From positions 1 through 12,556 of the forward strand of contig JACCSF010000224.1 in the NCBI GenBank assembly GCA_013813135.1: 12,556 nt of DNA, written 5' to 3'. A program made the position numbers and the translations under genes. Of this stretch, positions 1 to 6,615 are shown piece by piece; the stretch's first letter is position 1; each line of letters starts with the position of its first letter. The DNA is from Thermoleophilaceae bacterium. GTDB taxonomy: Bacteria > Actinomycetota > Thermoleophilia > Solirubrobacterales > Thermoleophilaceae. The notes beneath the pieces are model-generated. The model made no database searches. It was not told where the DNA came from and saw nothing but the letters and a program-made list of their open reading frames with translations.

Positions 1-252
1 GGGACGCGCAGTCCGCGCGAACGGCTGGGCGTGGTGGTCTCCGACAAGGCGGACAAGACGATCACGGTCCAGATCGACACCGCCCGCCAGCACCGCACCT
101 ACGGCAAGATCGTGCGCAGCTCGTCCACCCTGCACGCTCACGACGAGGCCAACGACGCCAATGCAGGCGACACGGTGCGCGTGGTCGAGAGCCGGCCGCT
201 CTCCCGTACCAAGCGCTGGCGCCTGGTCGAGGTAGTGGAGCGCGCCCGATGA
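1..252 (+). CDS. rpsQ: Small ribosomal subunit protein uS17 (5' partial)
   Basis: uS17 is a primary 16S rRNA-binding protein of the 30S subunit. The reading frame is open from base 1, so the N-terminus lies outside the window; 83 codons and the stop are visible. Family signatures are clear: VVSDKADKTITV near the start of the visible part, YGKIVRSSSTLHAHDEAN in the middle, and RPLSRTKRWRLVEVVE at the C-terminus, the hallmark end of bacterial S17. A GTG at 31 could be mistaken for the start, but the codons before it (GTRSPRERLG) look like normal S17 sequence preceding the first strand, so the gene should be read as truncated by the window edge. Its stop overlaps the rplN start by ATGA (249-252), implying translational coupling. 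Confidence 0.95.
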   Translation, partial: GTRSPRERLGVVVSDKADKTITVQIDTARQHRTYGKIVRSSSTLHAHDEANDANAGDTVRVVESRPLSRTKRWRLVEVVERAR

Positions 253-617
253 TCCAGCAGGAGACGCGGCTGAGGGTCGCCGACAACACCGGCGCCCGCG
301 AGATCCTCTGCATCCGCGTCTCCGGTGGGTCCAAGCGCCGTTATGGCGGGGTGGGCGACGTGATCACGGCCACCGTCAAGCAGGCCATCCCGCACGGATC
401 GGTCAAGAAGGGTGAGGTCGTGAAGGCGGTGATCGTGCGCACACGCAAGGAGTTCGGGCGTGACGACGGCACCTACATTGCCTTCGACGAGAACGCCGCG
501 GTGCTGATCGACGAGGCCAACAACCCGCGTGGGACGCGCATCTTCGGCCCCGTCGCCCGCGAGCTGCGCGACCGCAACTTCATGAAGATCGTCTCCCTCG
601 CGCCGGAGGTGCTCTAG
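249..617 (+). CDS. rplN: Large ribosomal subunit protein uL14
   Basis: uL14 lies at the subunit interface of the 50S subunit, contacts 23S rRNA and takes part in bridges to 16S rRNA. The product is 122 residues, exactly the usual bacterial length. It starts MIQQETRLRVADNTGAREIL, the canonical N-terminus, carries the basic YGGVGDVITATVKQA segment around residues 34-48, and ends NFMKIVSLAPEVL as the family does. The ATG at 249 overlaps the rpsQ stop by four bases, and no other start fits the family N-terminus. rplX follows after two bases. Identification is essentially certain; regulation is presumably as part of the S10/spc transcript. Confidence 0.98.
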   Translation: MIQQETRLRVADNTGAREILCIRVSGGSKRRYGGVGDVITATVKQAIPHGSVKKGEVVKAVIVRTRKEFGRDDGTYIAFDENAAVLIDEANNPRGTRIFGPVARELRDRNFMKIVSLAPEVL

Positions 618-619
618 CG

Positions 620-955
620 ATGGCCGCCCTCAAGGTCCGCAAGGACGACACCGTGCGCATCATCGCCGGCAAGGACAAGGGCAAGACCGGCCGCGTGCTG
701 CGGGTCGACCCGCGCAAGGAGAAGGTCTTTGTGGAGGGTGCCAACATCATCAAGCGCCACACCAAGCCGCGCACCCTGCGCGACACCCAACGCGCCCAGG
801 ACCTCGGTGGCATCGTCGAGATGGAGGGCCCGATCCACGTCTCGAACGTGATGCTGATCGACCCCGACTCCGGCGAGCCGACGCGGGTGAGCGTCAAGCG
901 TGAGGGCGGTCGACGCGTGCGCGTGGCGAAGAAGTCGGGCAAGGAGATCGACTGA
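620..955 (+). CDS. rplX: Large ribosomal subunit protein uL24
   Basis: uL24 is an early-assembly initiator protein of the 50S subunit, bound near the 5' end of 23S rRNA and the tunnel exit. The product has 111 residues, a normal length. The KOW motif is at residues 5-32 (KVRKDDTVRIIAGKDKGKTG followed by RVLRVDPRKEKV), and the conserved VEGANIIKRHTKP segment follows. The C-terminal part has the expected GGIVEMEGPIHVSNVMLIDP strand pair and a basic tail. The ATG lies two bases after the rplN stop, and the stop overlaps the rplE start by one base (TGATG, 953-957), so translation is probably coupled in both directions. Confidence 0.97.
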   Translation: MAALKVRKDDTVRIIAGKDKGKTGRVLRVDPRKEKVFVEGANIIKRHTKPRTLRDTQRAQDLGGIVEMEGPIHVSNVMLIDPDSGEPTRVSVKREGGRRVRVAKKSGKEID

Positions 956-1716
956 TGGAAGCCTCGGCACAGGCCGCCGTCCCGCCGCGGCTCAAGGAGC
1001 GCTACGAGCAGGAGATCCGTCCGAACCTCCAGCAGCGCTTCAGCTACTCCTCCGTTATGGAGGTGCCGCGCATCGAGAAGATCACCCTCAATATGGGGGT
1101 CGGCGAGGCCAAGCAGGACTCGAACATGCTCGACGCCGCCAAGGAGCAGCTGGCCACGATCGCCGGCCAGCAGCCGAGCGTGCGCCTCGCCCGCAAGTCG
1201 ATCGCGGCGTTCAAGCTGCGCGAGGGCATGCCCGTCGGGGTGAGCGTGACGCTCCGCCGCGCGCGCATGTACGAGTTCCTCGATCGCCTGATGTCCGTGG
1301 CGATTCCCCGTATCCGCGACTTCCGCGGGCTCAGCCCGCGCTCGTTCGACGGCCGGGGCAACTACTCGATCGGCGTGCGCGAGCAGATCATCTTTCCGGA
1401 GATCGACTACGACGCCATCGACCAGGTGCGCGGCCTGGACGTGACGATCACCACATCGGCCAAGACCGACGAGGAGGCCTATGCTTTGTTGCGCGAGCTG
1501 GGCATGCCGTTCACGCGCGAGGGAGCGCCCGGGGACGACTCCGAGGCGCGGGAGGCCGCCGAGGAGGAGCAGCGCAAGGAGGAGGCGCGCGCCAGGGCGG
1601 AGGCCGAGCAGGCCGCGCTCGAAGAGCTCAAGGAGGAGAACCCGGAGGCGTACGAGAAGCCCGCGCCCGCGGACGAAGAGGCCGAAGAGGGCGCAAGCGA
1701 AGGGGCACAGGAGTAA
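955..1716 (+). CDS. rplE: Large ribosomal subunit protein uL5 with long acidic C-terminal extension
   Basis: uL5 binds 5S rRNA and forms part of the central protuberance, contacting the P-site tRNA and the 30S head. Core signatures are present: IEKITLNMGVGEA (residues 40-52), RKSIAAFKLREGMPVGVSVTLR (80-101) and FRGLSPRSFDGRGNYSIGVREQ (123-144). The usual bacterial protein is about 180-187 residues; this one has 253. The core ends near residue 187, and the last ~66 residues are a low-complexity tail rich in Glu and Ala, likely helical or coiled-coil, then proline-containing. The tail is in frame, has the same GC-rich codon use, and the stop sits directly against the AGGAG of rpsZ, so it is not a frameshift artefact visible here. 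The start is fixed by the TGATG overlap with rplX. The role of the tail is unknown. Confidence 0.95.
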   Translation: MEASAQAAVPPRLKERYEQEIRPNLQQRFSYSSVMEVPRIEKITLNMGVGEAKQDSNMLDAAKEQLATIAGQQPSVRLARKSIAAFKLREGMPVGVSVTLRRARMYEFLDRLMSVAIPRIRDFRGLSPRSFDGRGNYSIGVREQIIFPEIDYDAIDQVRGLDVTITTSAKTDEEAYALLRELGMPFTREGAPGDDSEAREAAEEEQRKEEARARAEAEQAALEELKEENPEAYEKPAPADEEAEEGASEGAQE

Positions 1717-1902
1717 ATGGCAAAGACTTCACAGCGGGTCCGCCAGCAGCGTGGATCCAAGTACAAGACGAGGAACTACAACCGGTGCAAGCGGTGCGGT
1801 CGCCCGCGCGCGTATCTGCGCAAGTTCGGGCTGTGCCGCATCTGCCTGCGGGAGATCGCCCACGAGGGCATGATCCCCGGGCTCACCAAGTCCAGCTGGT
1901 AG
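1717..1902 (+). CDS. rpsZ: Small ribosomal subunit protein uS14, zinc-binding (type Z)
   Basis: uS14 sits in the 30S head and helps late assembly. This is the short zinc form of 61 residues: four cysteines, C24, C27, C40 and C43, form a CxxC-x12-CxxC zinc ribbon, followed by the conserved CLREIAHEGMIPGLTKSSW end. The zinc-free paralogue of about 100 residues, which many Actinobacteria also carry, is not in this window. The ATG directly abuts the rplE stop (TAAATG), with AGGAG at 1709-1713 as a close ribosome-binding site. rpsH follows after two bases. Symbols rpsZ and rpsN are both used for this type. Confidence 0.97.
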   Translation: MAKTSQRVRQQRGSKYKTRNYNRCKRCGRPRAYLRKFGLCRICLREIAHEGMIPGLTKSSW

Positions 1903-1904
1903 CG

Positions 1905-2300
1905 ATGCAGACCGATCCAATCGCCGATTTCCTGACCCGCATCCGCAACGGGTTGCGCGCCGACCACGACGAGGTCGTGATGCCGGCTTCGACTTTCAAG
2001 GCCGAGCTGGCGCGCATCCTGGCCGAGCAGGGCTATATCGACAGCTACGAGGTGGAGTCGGCCCGCGTCGGCCGTGCGCTGCGCGTCAAGCTCAAGTACA
2101 CCGACAACCGGCGGCCGGTGATCCTCGGCATCGAGCGCCTGTCGAAGCCGGGCCGGCGCCAGTACGTCGCCGCCGGTGAGGTGCCGAAGGTCCAGGGCGG
2201 CATGGGGACGACGATCCTGTCGACGTCCCGTGGCGTCATGACCGGTCACGACGCGCGGCGCGAGGGCGTCGGCGGTGAGCTGGTCGCCAGGGTGTGGTGA
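1905..2300 (+). CDS. rpsH: Small ribosomal subunit protein uS8
   Basis: uS8 is a primary binder of the central domain of 16S rRNA, and in E. coli it is also the translational repressor of the spc operon. The product is 131 residues, a normal length. It begins MQTDPIADFLTRIRNG, the family N-terminus, has the conserved LSKPGRRQYV segment, and near the C-terminus carries the RNA-binding ILSTSRGVMT motif and the GGELVARVW end. The frame is open far upstream, through rplE, but the ATG at 1905, two bases after rpsZ, is the start that matches the family. Whether this protein regulates its operon here cannot be read from the sequence. Confidence 0.97.
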   Translation: MQTDPIADFLTRIRNGLRADHDEVVMPASTFKAELARILAEQGYIDSYEVESARVGRALRVKLKYTDNRRPVILGIERLSKPGRRQYVAAGEVPKVQGGMGTTILSTSRGVMTGHDARREGVGGELVARVW

Positions 2301-2301
2301 C

Positions 2302-2835
2302 ATGAGCCGCATCGGCAAGCAGCCGATTTCCGTGCCCGACGGCGTGGAGATCACGATCGAGCCGGAGCTCGTGAAGGTGAAGGGCCCGAAGGGAGAGCTC
2401 GAGGAGCGCGTGTCGCGCCAGATCGGCGTCGAGCAGGACAACGGCGAGATCCGTGTGTCGCGCTCGACCGACCGCGGCGAGCACCGCGCTCTGCACGGGC
2501 TCACCCGCAGCCTGATCGCGAACATGGTCGAGGGCGTGACGAACGGATACGAGAAGCGCCTCGAGATCCAGGGCGTCGGCTACCGCGCGCAGCTGCAGGG
2601 CAACAAGCTGGTACTGGCGCTTGGCTACTCGCACCCGGTCGAGGTTGACGCCCCGGCCGGCATCGACTTCGAGGTGCCGCAGCCCACGCGGGTCGTGGTG
2701 CGGGGCATCTCCAAGCAGGCCGTCGGCGAGGTGGCCGCGATCATCCGCAAGCAGCGTCCGCCGGAGCCCTACAAGGGCAAGGGCATCCGCTACGAGGGCG
2801 AGCACGTGGCCCGGAAGGTCGGGAAGCGCGCATGA
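2302..2835 (+). CDS. rplF: Large ribosomal subunit protein uL6
   Basis: uL6 binds 23S rRNA near the sarcin-ricin loop and the factor-binding site of the 50S subunit. The product is 177 residues, standard for bacteria. The N-terminus MSRIGKQPISVPDGVEI and the C-terminal EPYKGKGIRYEGEHVARKVGKRA are diagnostic; between them lie two L6 repeats, including KLVLALGYSHPVEVDAP. An upstream start at 2275 in the same frame would add nine residues overlapping rpsH and does not match the family, so the ATG at 2302 is preferred; it follows the rpsH stop by one base. The stop overlaps rplR by ATGA. Confidence 0.97.
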   Translation: MSRIGKQPISVPDGVEITIEPELVKVKGPKGELEERVSRQIGVEQDNGEIRVSRSTDRGEHRALHGLTRSLIANMVEGVTNGYEKRLEIQGVGYRAQLQGNKLVLALGYSHPVEVDAPAGIDFEVPQPTRVVVRGISKQAVGEVAAIIRKQRPPEPYKGKGIRYEGEHVARKVGKRA

Positions 2836-3185
2836 CGGTCAAGACGAGGTCCCAGGCGCGCTTGCGCCGCCGTCGCCGGGTGCGCGCCAAGGTGGAGGGC
2901 ACGGCGCAGCGGCCGCGGCTGTCCGTGTTCCGCTCGAACCGCGGCATCCAGGCGCAGCTGATCGACGACGTCAATGGTCACACGCTCGCCGCCGTCAACT
3001 GGATCGAGAGCGACCTGAAGTCGCTGGCCCGGATGGAGCAGGCCAAGCGAGCGGGCGAGCTGCTCGCCGAGCGCGGCAAGACCGCCGGAGTCGAGGAGTG
3101 CGTGTTCGATCGCGGCGGGTACCGCTACCACGGCAAGGTCAGGGCGCTGGCCGACGGCGCGCGCGAGGGCGGCCTGAAGTTTTGA
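2832..3185 (+). CDS. rplR: Large ribosomal subunit protein uL18
   Basis: uL18 binds 5S rRNA and, with uL5, anchors it into the central protuberance. The product has 117 residues, normal for the family. A basic, arginine-rich N-terminal tail (residues 5-20) precedes the folded domain, with RLSVFRSNRGIQAQLIDD and the conserved end VFDRGGYRYHGKVRALADGA then REGGLKF. The start overlaps the rplF stop by four bases (ATGA), suggesting coupled translation. A 21-base gap follows before rpsE. Confidence 0.97.
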   Translation: MTVKTRSQARLRRRRRVRAKVEGTAQRPRLSVFRSNRGIQAQLIDDVNGHTLAAVNWIESDLKSLARMEQAKRAGELLAERGKTAGVEECVFDRGGYRYHGKVRALADGAREGGLKF

Positions 3186-3206
3186 TCGCTACGGTGAGTC
3201 ATCTAC

Positions 3207-3809
3207 ATGGCCTCTAGGGACAGGACACGCGACCGCGACCGGGGCTCCGACATGCAGGAGCGGGTCGTCGAGATCAACCGCGTCGCCAAGGTCGTCAAGG
3301 GCGGCCGCCGCTTCTCGTTCACGGCGCTGGTCGTGGTCGGCGACGAAAAGTCGCAGGTGGGCGTCGGCTACGGCAAGGCCAACGAGGTCCCCGTCGCCAT
3401 CCAGAAGGGGGTCGAGCGCGCCCGCAAGGACCTCTTCAAGGTCCCGATGCACGGCTCCACGATCACCCACGAGATCATCGGCGTGCACTCGGCCTCGCGA
3501 GTGCTCCTGAAGCCTGCCTCGCCAGGTACGGGCGTGATCGCCGGCGGCGGCGTGCGCGCCGTGCTCGAGCTGGCCGGCATCCACGACGTGCTCTCGAAGT
3601 CGCTTGGCAGCCAGAACCCGATCAACCTCGTCAAGGCCACGGTTAACGCGCTGCAGTCGCTGCGAGACGCGCGGCAGGTGGCCGAACTGCGCGGCCTGAC
3701 CATCGCCGAGGTGCTCGGCCTGGACAGCGCGAAGCCGGAGGCTGCCGTGTCCGAGGCCGCCGGCCGGCCGGCGGCGGAGGATTCCACTAAAGAGGAGACG
3801 CCCGCTTGA
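3207..3809 (+). CDS. rpsE: Small ribosomal subunit protein uS5
   Basis: uS5 lies at the mRNA entry side of the 30S subunit and affects decoding accuracy. The product has 200 residues. After a charged Arg/Asp-rich N-terminal tail (1-15), the S5 double-stranded-RNA-binding-like domain runs from ERVVEINRVAKVVKGGRRFS to about residue 85, followed by the C-terminal domain with GVIAGGGVRAVLELAGIHDV and LSKSLGSQNPINLVKAT. The last ~28 residues are an Ala/Glu-rich extension. The ATG at 3207 has GGTGAG at 3193-3198; a later ATG at 3252 would remove only the charged tail and cannot be fully excluded. The stop overlaps the rpmD start (TGATG). Confidence 0.96.
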   Translation: MASRDRTRDRDRGSDMQERVVEINRVAKVVKGGRRFSFTALVVVGDEKSQVGVGYGKANEVPVAIQKGVERARKDLFKVPMHGSTITHEIIGVHSASRVLLKPASPGTGVIAGGGVRAVLELAGIHDVLSKSLGSQNPINLVKATVNALQSLRDARQVAELRGLTIAEVLGLDSAKPEAAVSEAAGRPAAEDSTKEETPA

Positions 3810-3988
3810 TGGCCGCGCTGCGCATCACCCAGGTCCGTTCGGCCAACGGGTCGAACCGCAAGCAGCGCGAGTCGCTGCGCACGCTCGGCCTGGGCAAGAT
3901 CGGCCGCACGACCGAGCGCGAGGACCACCCGACGGTGCGCGGCCTGGTCCATTCGGTCCGCCACCTGGTGGAGGTGGCCGATGGCTGA
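3809..3988 (+). CDS. rpmD: Large ribosomal subunit protein uL30
   Basis: uL30 is a small 23S rRNA-binding protein of the 50S subunit. The product is 59 residues, the usual bacterial size, with the typical opening ALRITQVRSANGSNRKQRES and the LRTLGLGKIG turn, then DHPTVRGLVHSVRHLVEV. A TTG three bases upstream, at 3806, is also in frame, but the ATG at 3809 has GAGGAG at 3792-3797 and forms a TGATG overlap with rpsE. Its 3' end overlaps rplO by eight bases, so the two are probably translationally coupled. Confidence 0.96.
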   Translation: MAALRITQVRSANGSNRKQRESLRTLGLGKIGRTTEREDHPTVRGLVHSVRHLVEVADG

Positions 3989-4505
3989 AGGCAAATCCGG
4001 GCGCAGCCGGCCGCTTGCGGGCGGCGAGCGCATCGGCCTGCACTCGCTCGCCCCCGCGCGTGGCTCGCGCAAGGACCGCAAGCGCGTCGGCCGCGGGCAC
4101 GGCTCGGGCACCGGCAAGACCTCCGGCCGCGGCCACAAGGGCGCCGGCGCCCGCTCCGGCGCGAAGAAGCGCGTGCGCTTCGAGGGCGGCCAGAACCCGA
4201 TCCACATGCGCATGCGCAAGCTGCGCGGTCCGACGAAGAAGACATCGATGCCGTTCGAGAAATTCCGCACGCGCACGCAGCCCGTGAACCTCTCCGACCT
4301 CGAGGCGCGCTTTGAATCCGGCGCCGAGGTCACCCCGGAGTCGCTGCGCGGGGCCGGCCTGGCCACGCGCCGCTCCGTGCCTGTGAAGGTGCTCGCCAAA
4401 GGCGAGCTCAGCAAGGGTCTCACCGTGCACGCGCACGGCTTCTCGAAGACCGCCCGCGAGAAGATCGAGGCCGCGGGCGGGACCTGCCAGCTTATTGATG
4501 ACTGA
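3981..4505 (+). CDS. rplO: Large ribosomal subunit protein uL15
   Basis: uL15 threads a long basic arm into 23S rRNA and joins late 50S assembly. The glycine/arginine-rich arm is obvious: KRVGRGHGSGTGKTSGRGHK followed by GAGARSGAKKRVRFEGGQ (about residues 37-74), and a globular C-terminal half with PVKVLAKGELSKGL and HGFSKTAREKIEAAGG follows. At 174 residues it is longer than the usual ~146, mainly through an ~18-residue N-terminal extension ahead of IGLHSLAPARGSR. The start is supported by a strong GGTGGAGGTGG at 3967-3977 and overlaps the end of rpmD by eight bases. It is the last gene before the pre-secY gap. Confidence 0.96.
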   Translation: MAEGKSGRSRPLAGGERIGLHSLAPARGSRKDRKRVGRGHGSGTGKTSGRGHKGAGARSGAKKRVRFEGGQNPIHMRMRKLRGPTKKTSMPFEKFRTRTQPVNLSDLEARFESGAEVTPESLRGAGLATRRSVPVKVLAKGELSKGLTVHAHGFSKTAREKIEAAGGTCQLIDD

Positions 4506-4675
4506 CCCCGGACTCAGGCACCCGCGGATGACGCTGCAAACCGTCGCTGGGCCTTCGTCCTCGGGCTTGCCGATGCTCTCCGGGATTGGCTGCGCCCTGC
4601 GTCCTTGGGCAGCTCGGCTTTCGCGCCCCCGCGGTCACCTGAGCCCGCGGTCCGCCATCAACGAGGAGTAACGCC
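4506..4675 (+). other. Gap between rplO and secY, noncoding, structured
   Basis: This 170-bp stretch breaks an otherwise gapless operon. It carries no credible gene on either strand. It holds two imperfect direct repeats (separate entry), a pair of CCCGCGGTC words (4628-4636 and 4644-4652) able to form a 6-bp CCGCGG stem with a 10-base loop, and GAGGAG (4663-4668), the ribosome-binding site of secY. No convincing promoter or terminator was seen. It may be a leader, an attenuation region or a small extragenic repeat element; the sequence alone does not decide. Confidence 0.6.
4547..4617 (+). repeat. Two imperfect ~27-nt direct repeats upstream of secY
   Basis: Copy 1 (4547-4572) and copy 2 (4590-4617) share the pattern CTGnGCC, then CGTCCTyGGGC, then CTCG/GCCG-like ends, allowing short gaps. 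They are offset by 43 bases. The similarity was found by eye and is moderate. Similar words were not seen elsewhere in the window. Confidence 0.4.
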
Positions 4676-5944
4676 GTGCTCCGGACGTTCCTGAACGCGT
4701 TTCGGGTCCCCGACATCCGCAAGAAGCTCGCCTTCACGGCGGGGATGCTCGCCCTCTACCGGTTCGGCGCCTACATCCCGGCTCCCGGCATCAATGTCGA
4801 TGCCGTCGAGCAGATCTCGGAGAATTTCGGCGGCTCGAACATCCTCGGCCTGCTCAACACGTTCTCGGGCGGCTCCCTGCAGCGCTTCGCGATTTTCGCG
4901 CTCGGAATCATGCCCTACATCACGGCGTCGATCATGCTGCAGCTGCTGACCGTCGTGATCCCGTCCCTCGACAAGCTCCGCAAGGAGGGCGAGGTAGGGC
5001 AGCAGAAGATCACGCAGTACACGCGCTACCTGACCGTCGGCCTCGCCTTCGGACAGTCGATCGGCTACGTCTTCCTGTTCCGGACGTTCTCGAGCGGCAG
5101 CGCGGACGTCGTGGAGCAGTTCACCTTCGGCCGGGTCTTCGTCATCGTGATGACGCTCACTGCGGGCTGCGTGCTGCTGATGTGGTTCGGGGAGCTGATC
5201 ACCCAGCGCGGCATCGGCAACGGCATCTCGCTGATGATCTTCGCTTCGATCGCCTCGGGTCTTCCGAGCGGGATCCAGAAGTGGTGGAACAACTCGGACC
5301 AGGTCTTTGTGCTGATGATGCCCTTCCTGGCCCTGGCGATCATCGCCGCCATCGTCTTCATGCAGGAGGGCCAGCGACGCATCCCGGTCCAGTACGCCAA
5401 GCGCGTCGTGGGCCGGCGAATGGCCGGCGGCGGCTCGACCTACCTGCCGCTGCGCGTGAACATGGCCGGCGTGATTCCGGTGATCTTCGCCGCGTCGCTG
5501 ATGGCCTTCCCGCCGACGGTGGGCCAGCTGATCCAGACGAACTGGGCCCAGGACCTGTCGGTCTTCTTCAGCCCCAACGACTGGCCGTATCTGGTCGGCG
5601 AGTGCCTCCTGATCATCGTGTTCACCTACTTCTACACGGCGGTCACGTTCAACCCCGTGGAGCAGGCCGACAACCTGAAGAAGTACGGCGGCTTCATCCC
5701 AGGGGTGAGGCCAGGCAGACCCACGGCCGAATACCTCGACCGCATCCTCGCGCGGTTGACCTTCCCGGGCGCGCTCTATCTGGCAGCCGTCGCGGCCCTG
5801 CCGACGATCCTGCTCAACCAGACGAGCGCCAACTTCTACTTCGGCGGCACGTCGATCCTGATCGTGGTCGGCGTCGCGCTCGACACGATGAAGCAACTCG
5901 AGGCGCAGCTGATGATGCGCAACTACGAGGGCTTCCTGAAGTGA
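4676..5944 (+). CDS. secY: Protein translocase subunit SecY
   Basis: SecY is the pore of the SecYEG translocon, exporting and inserting proteins across and into the cytoplasmic membrane with SecA or the ribosome. The 422-residue product has the expected run of about ten hydrophobic segments, starting with one at about residues 18-36. Family signatures include LYRFGAYIPAPGINV, the plug and TM2 region LQRFAIFALGIMPYITASIM, the QRGIGNGISLMIFASI segment, RRIPVQYAKRVVGRR before a periplasmic loop, and KYGGFIPGVRPGRPTAEYL in the cytoplasmic loop used by SecA and the ribosome. The start is GTG, placed by GAGGAG seven bases upstream. The stop overlaps the adk start by four bases (GTGA). Length and membrane pattern look complete. 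Confidence 0.97.
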   Translation: MLRTFLNAFRVPDIRKKLAFTAGMLALYRFGAYIPAPGINVDAVEQISENFGGSNILGLLNTFSGGSLQRFAIFALGIMPYITASIMLQLLTVVIPSLDKLRKEGEVGQQKITQYTRYLTVGLAFGQSIGYVFLFRTFSSGSADVVEQFTFGRVFVIVMTLTAGCVLLMWFGELITQRGIGNGISLMIFASIASGLPSGIQKWWNNSDQVFVLMMPFLALAIIAAIVFMQEGQRRIPVQYAKRVVGRRMAGGGSTYLPLRVNMAGVIPVIFAASLMAFPPTVGQLIQTNWAQDLSVFFSPNDWPYLVGECLLIIVFTYFYTAVTFNPVEQADNLKKYGGFIPGVRPGRPTAEYLDRILARLTFPGALYLAAVAALPTILLNQTSANFYFGGTSILIVVGVALDTMKQLEAQLMMRNYEGFLK

Positions 5945-6615
5945 GCGAGCGCAACCTCGTCCTGCTCGGCCCTCCCGGGGCCGGGAAGGGCACGCAGGCC
6001 GAGCGTCTGGTCGACGACTTCGACCTGCCCTACTACGCGACCGGGAACATCCTGCGCGAGGCCGTGGAGCAGGAGACGGAGCTCGGCAGGAAGGCGAAGG
6101 AGTACATGGAGGCCGGCGAGCTGGTGCCGGACGACCTGATCTCCGAAGTGATCGCCGAGCGGCTGGACTCCGGCGAGGCCGACGACGGCTTCCTGCTGGA
6201 CGGCTTCCCTCGTACGATCGGGCAGGCCGAGATGCTGGAGAAGGCGCTCGACGGCCGCGGGCGCTCGCTCACGGCGGCACTGCTGATAGACGCGCCCGAC
6301 GTGGAGGTGGTGCGGCGGCTGTCGGGGCGGCGCACCTGCGTGAAGAACAACCACGTCTACCACACCGATTTCGACCCACCGAAGAACGAGGGCGTATGCG
6401 ACCAGGACGGCTCGCGACTGGTGCAGCGCGACGACGACAAGCCGGAGACCGTCAGGAAGCGGCTGCAGGTCTACCACGACCAGACCGAGCCGCTGATCCA
6501 GTGGTACGAAGACCGCGGGCTGCTGCGCCGCTTCGACGGCACGCGCGAGCCCGAAGAGGTCAACAGCCACATACGTGCCACACTGGCCACGCTGGCCCTG
6601 GAGGCCGAGATCTAG
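5941..6615 (+). CDS. adk: Adenylate kinase
   Basis: Adenylate kinase catalyses ATP + AMP = 2 ADP in the cytosol, balancing adenylate energy charge. The P-loop GPPGAGKGT is at residues 10-18, the AMP-binding LDGFPRT at 86-92, and the LID domain spans about 127-165 with GRRTC, VYHTDFDPPK and LVQRDDDKPETVRKRL. At 224 residues it is a long-LID form. In zinc-binding LIDs the ligands are CxxC plus C and D/C; here C133, C153 and D156 are present but the second cysteine is replaced by N136, so the site is incomplete or remodelled. The start is GTG at 5941 overlapping the secY stop; the frame is open far upstream, but only this start gives the family N-terminus. The stop overlaps map (TAGTG). Confidence 0.96.
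   Translation: MSERNLVLLGPPGAGKGTQAERLVDDFDLPYYATGNILREAVEQETELGRKAKEYMEAGELVPDDLISEVIAERLDSGEADDGFLLDGFPRTIGQAEMLEKALDGRGRSLTAALLIDAPDVEVVRRLSGRRTCVKNNHVYHTDFDPPKNEGVCDQDGSRLVQRDDDKPETVRKRLQVYHDQTEPLIQWYEDRGLLRRFDGTREPEEVNSHIRATLATLALEAEI

Noticed and set aside
900..1904. Plus-strand open frame running into rpsH from inside rplX
   Set aside because: It is the shadow frame of rplE and rpsZ; only the part from ATG 1905 matches uS8.
4658..5896. 412-codon open frame on the minus strand opposite secY
   Set aside because: It is a His/Asp/Arg-rich translation with no family resemblance, fully antisense to an unmistakable SecY; a typical GC-rich shadow.
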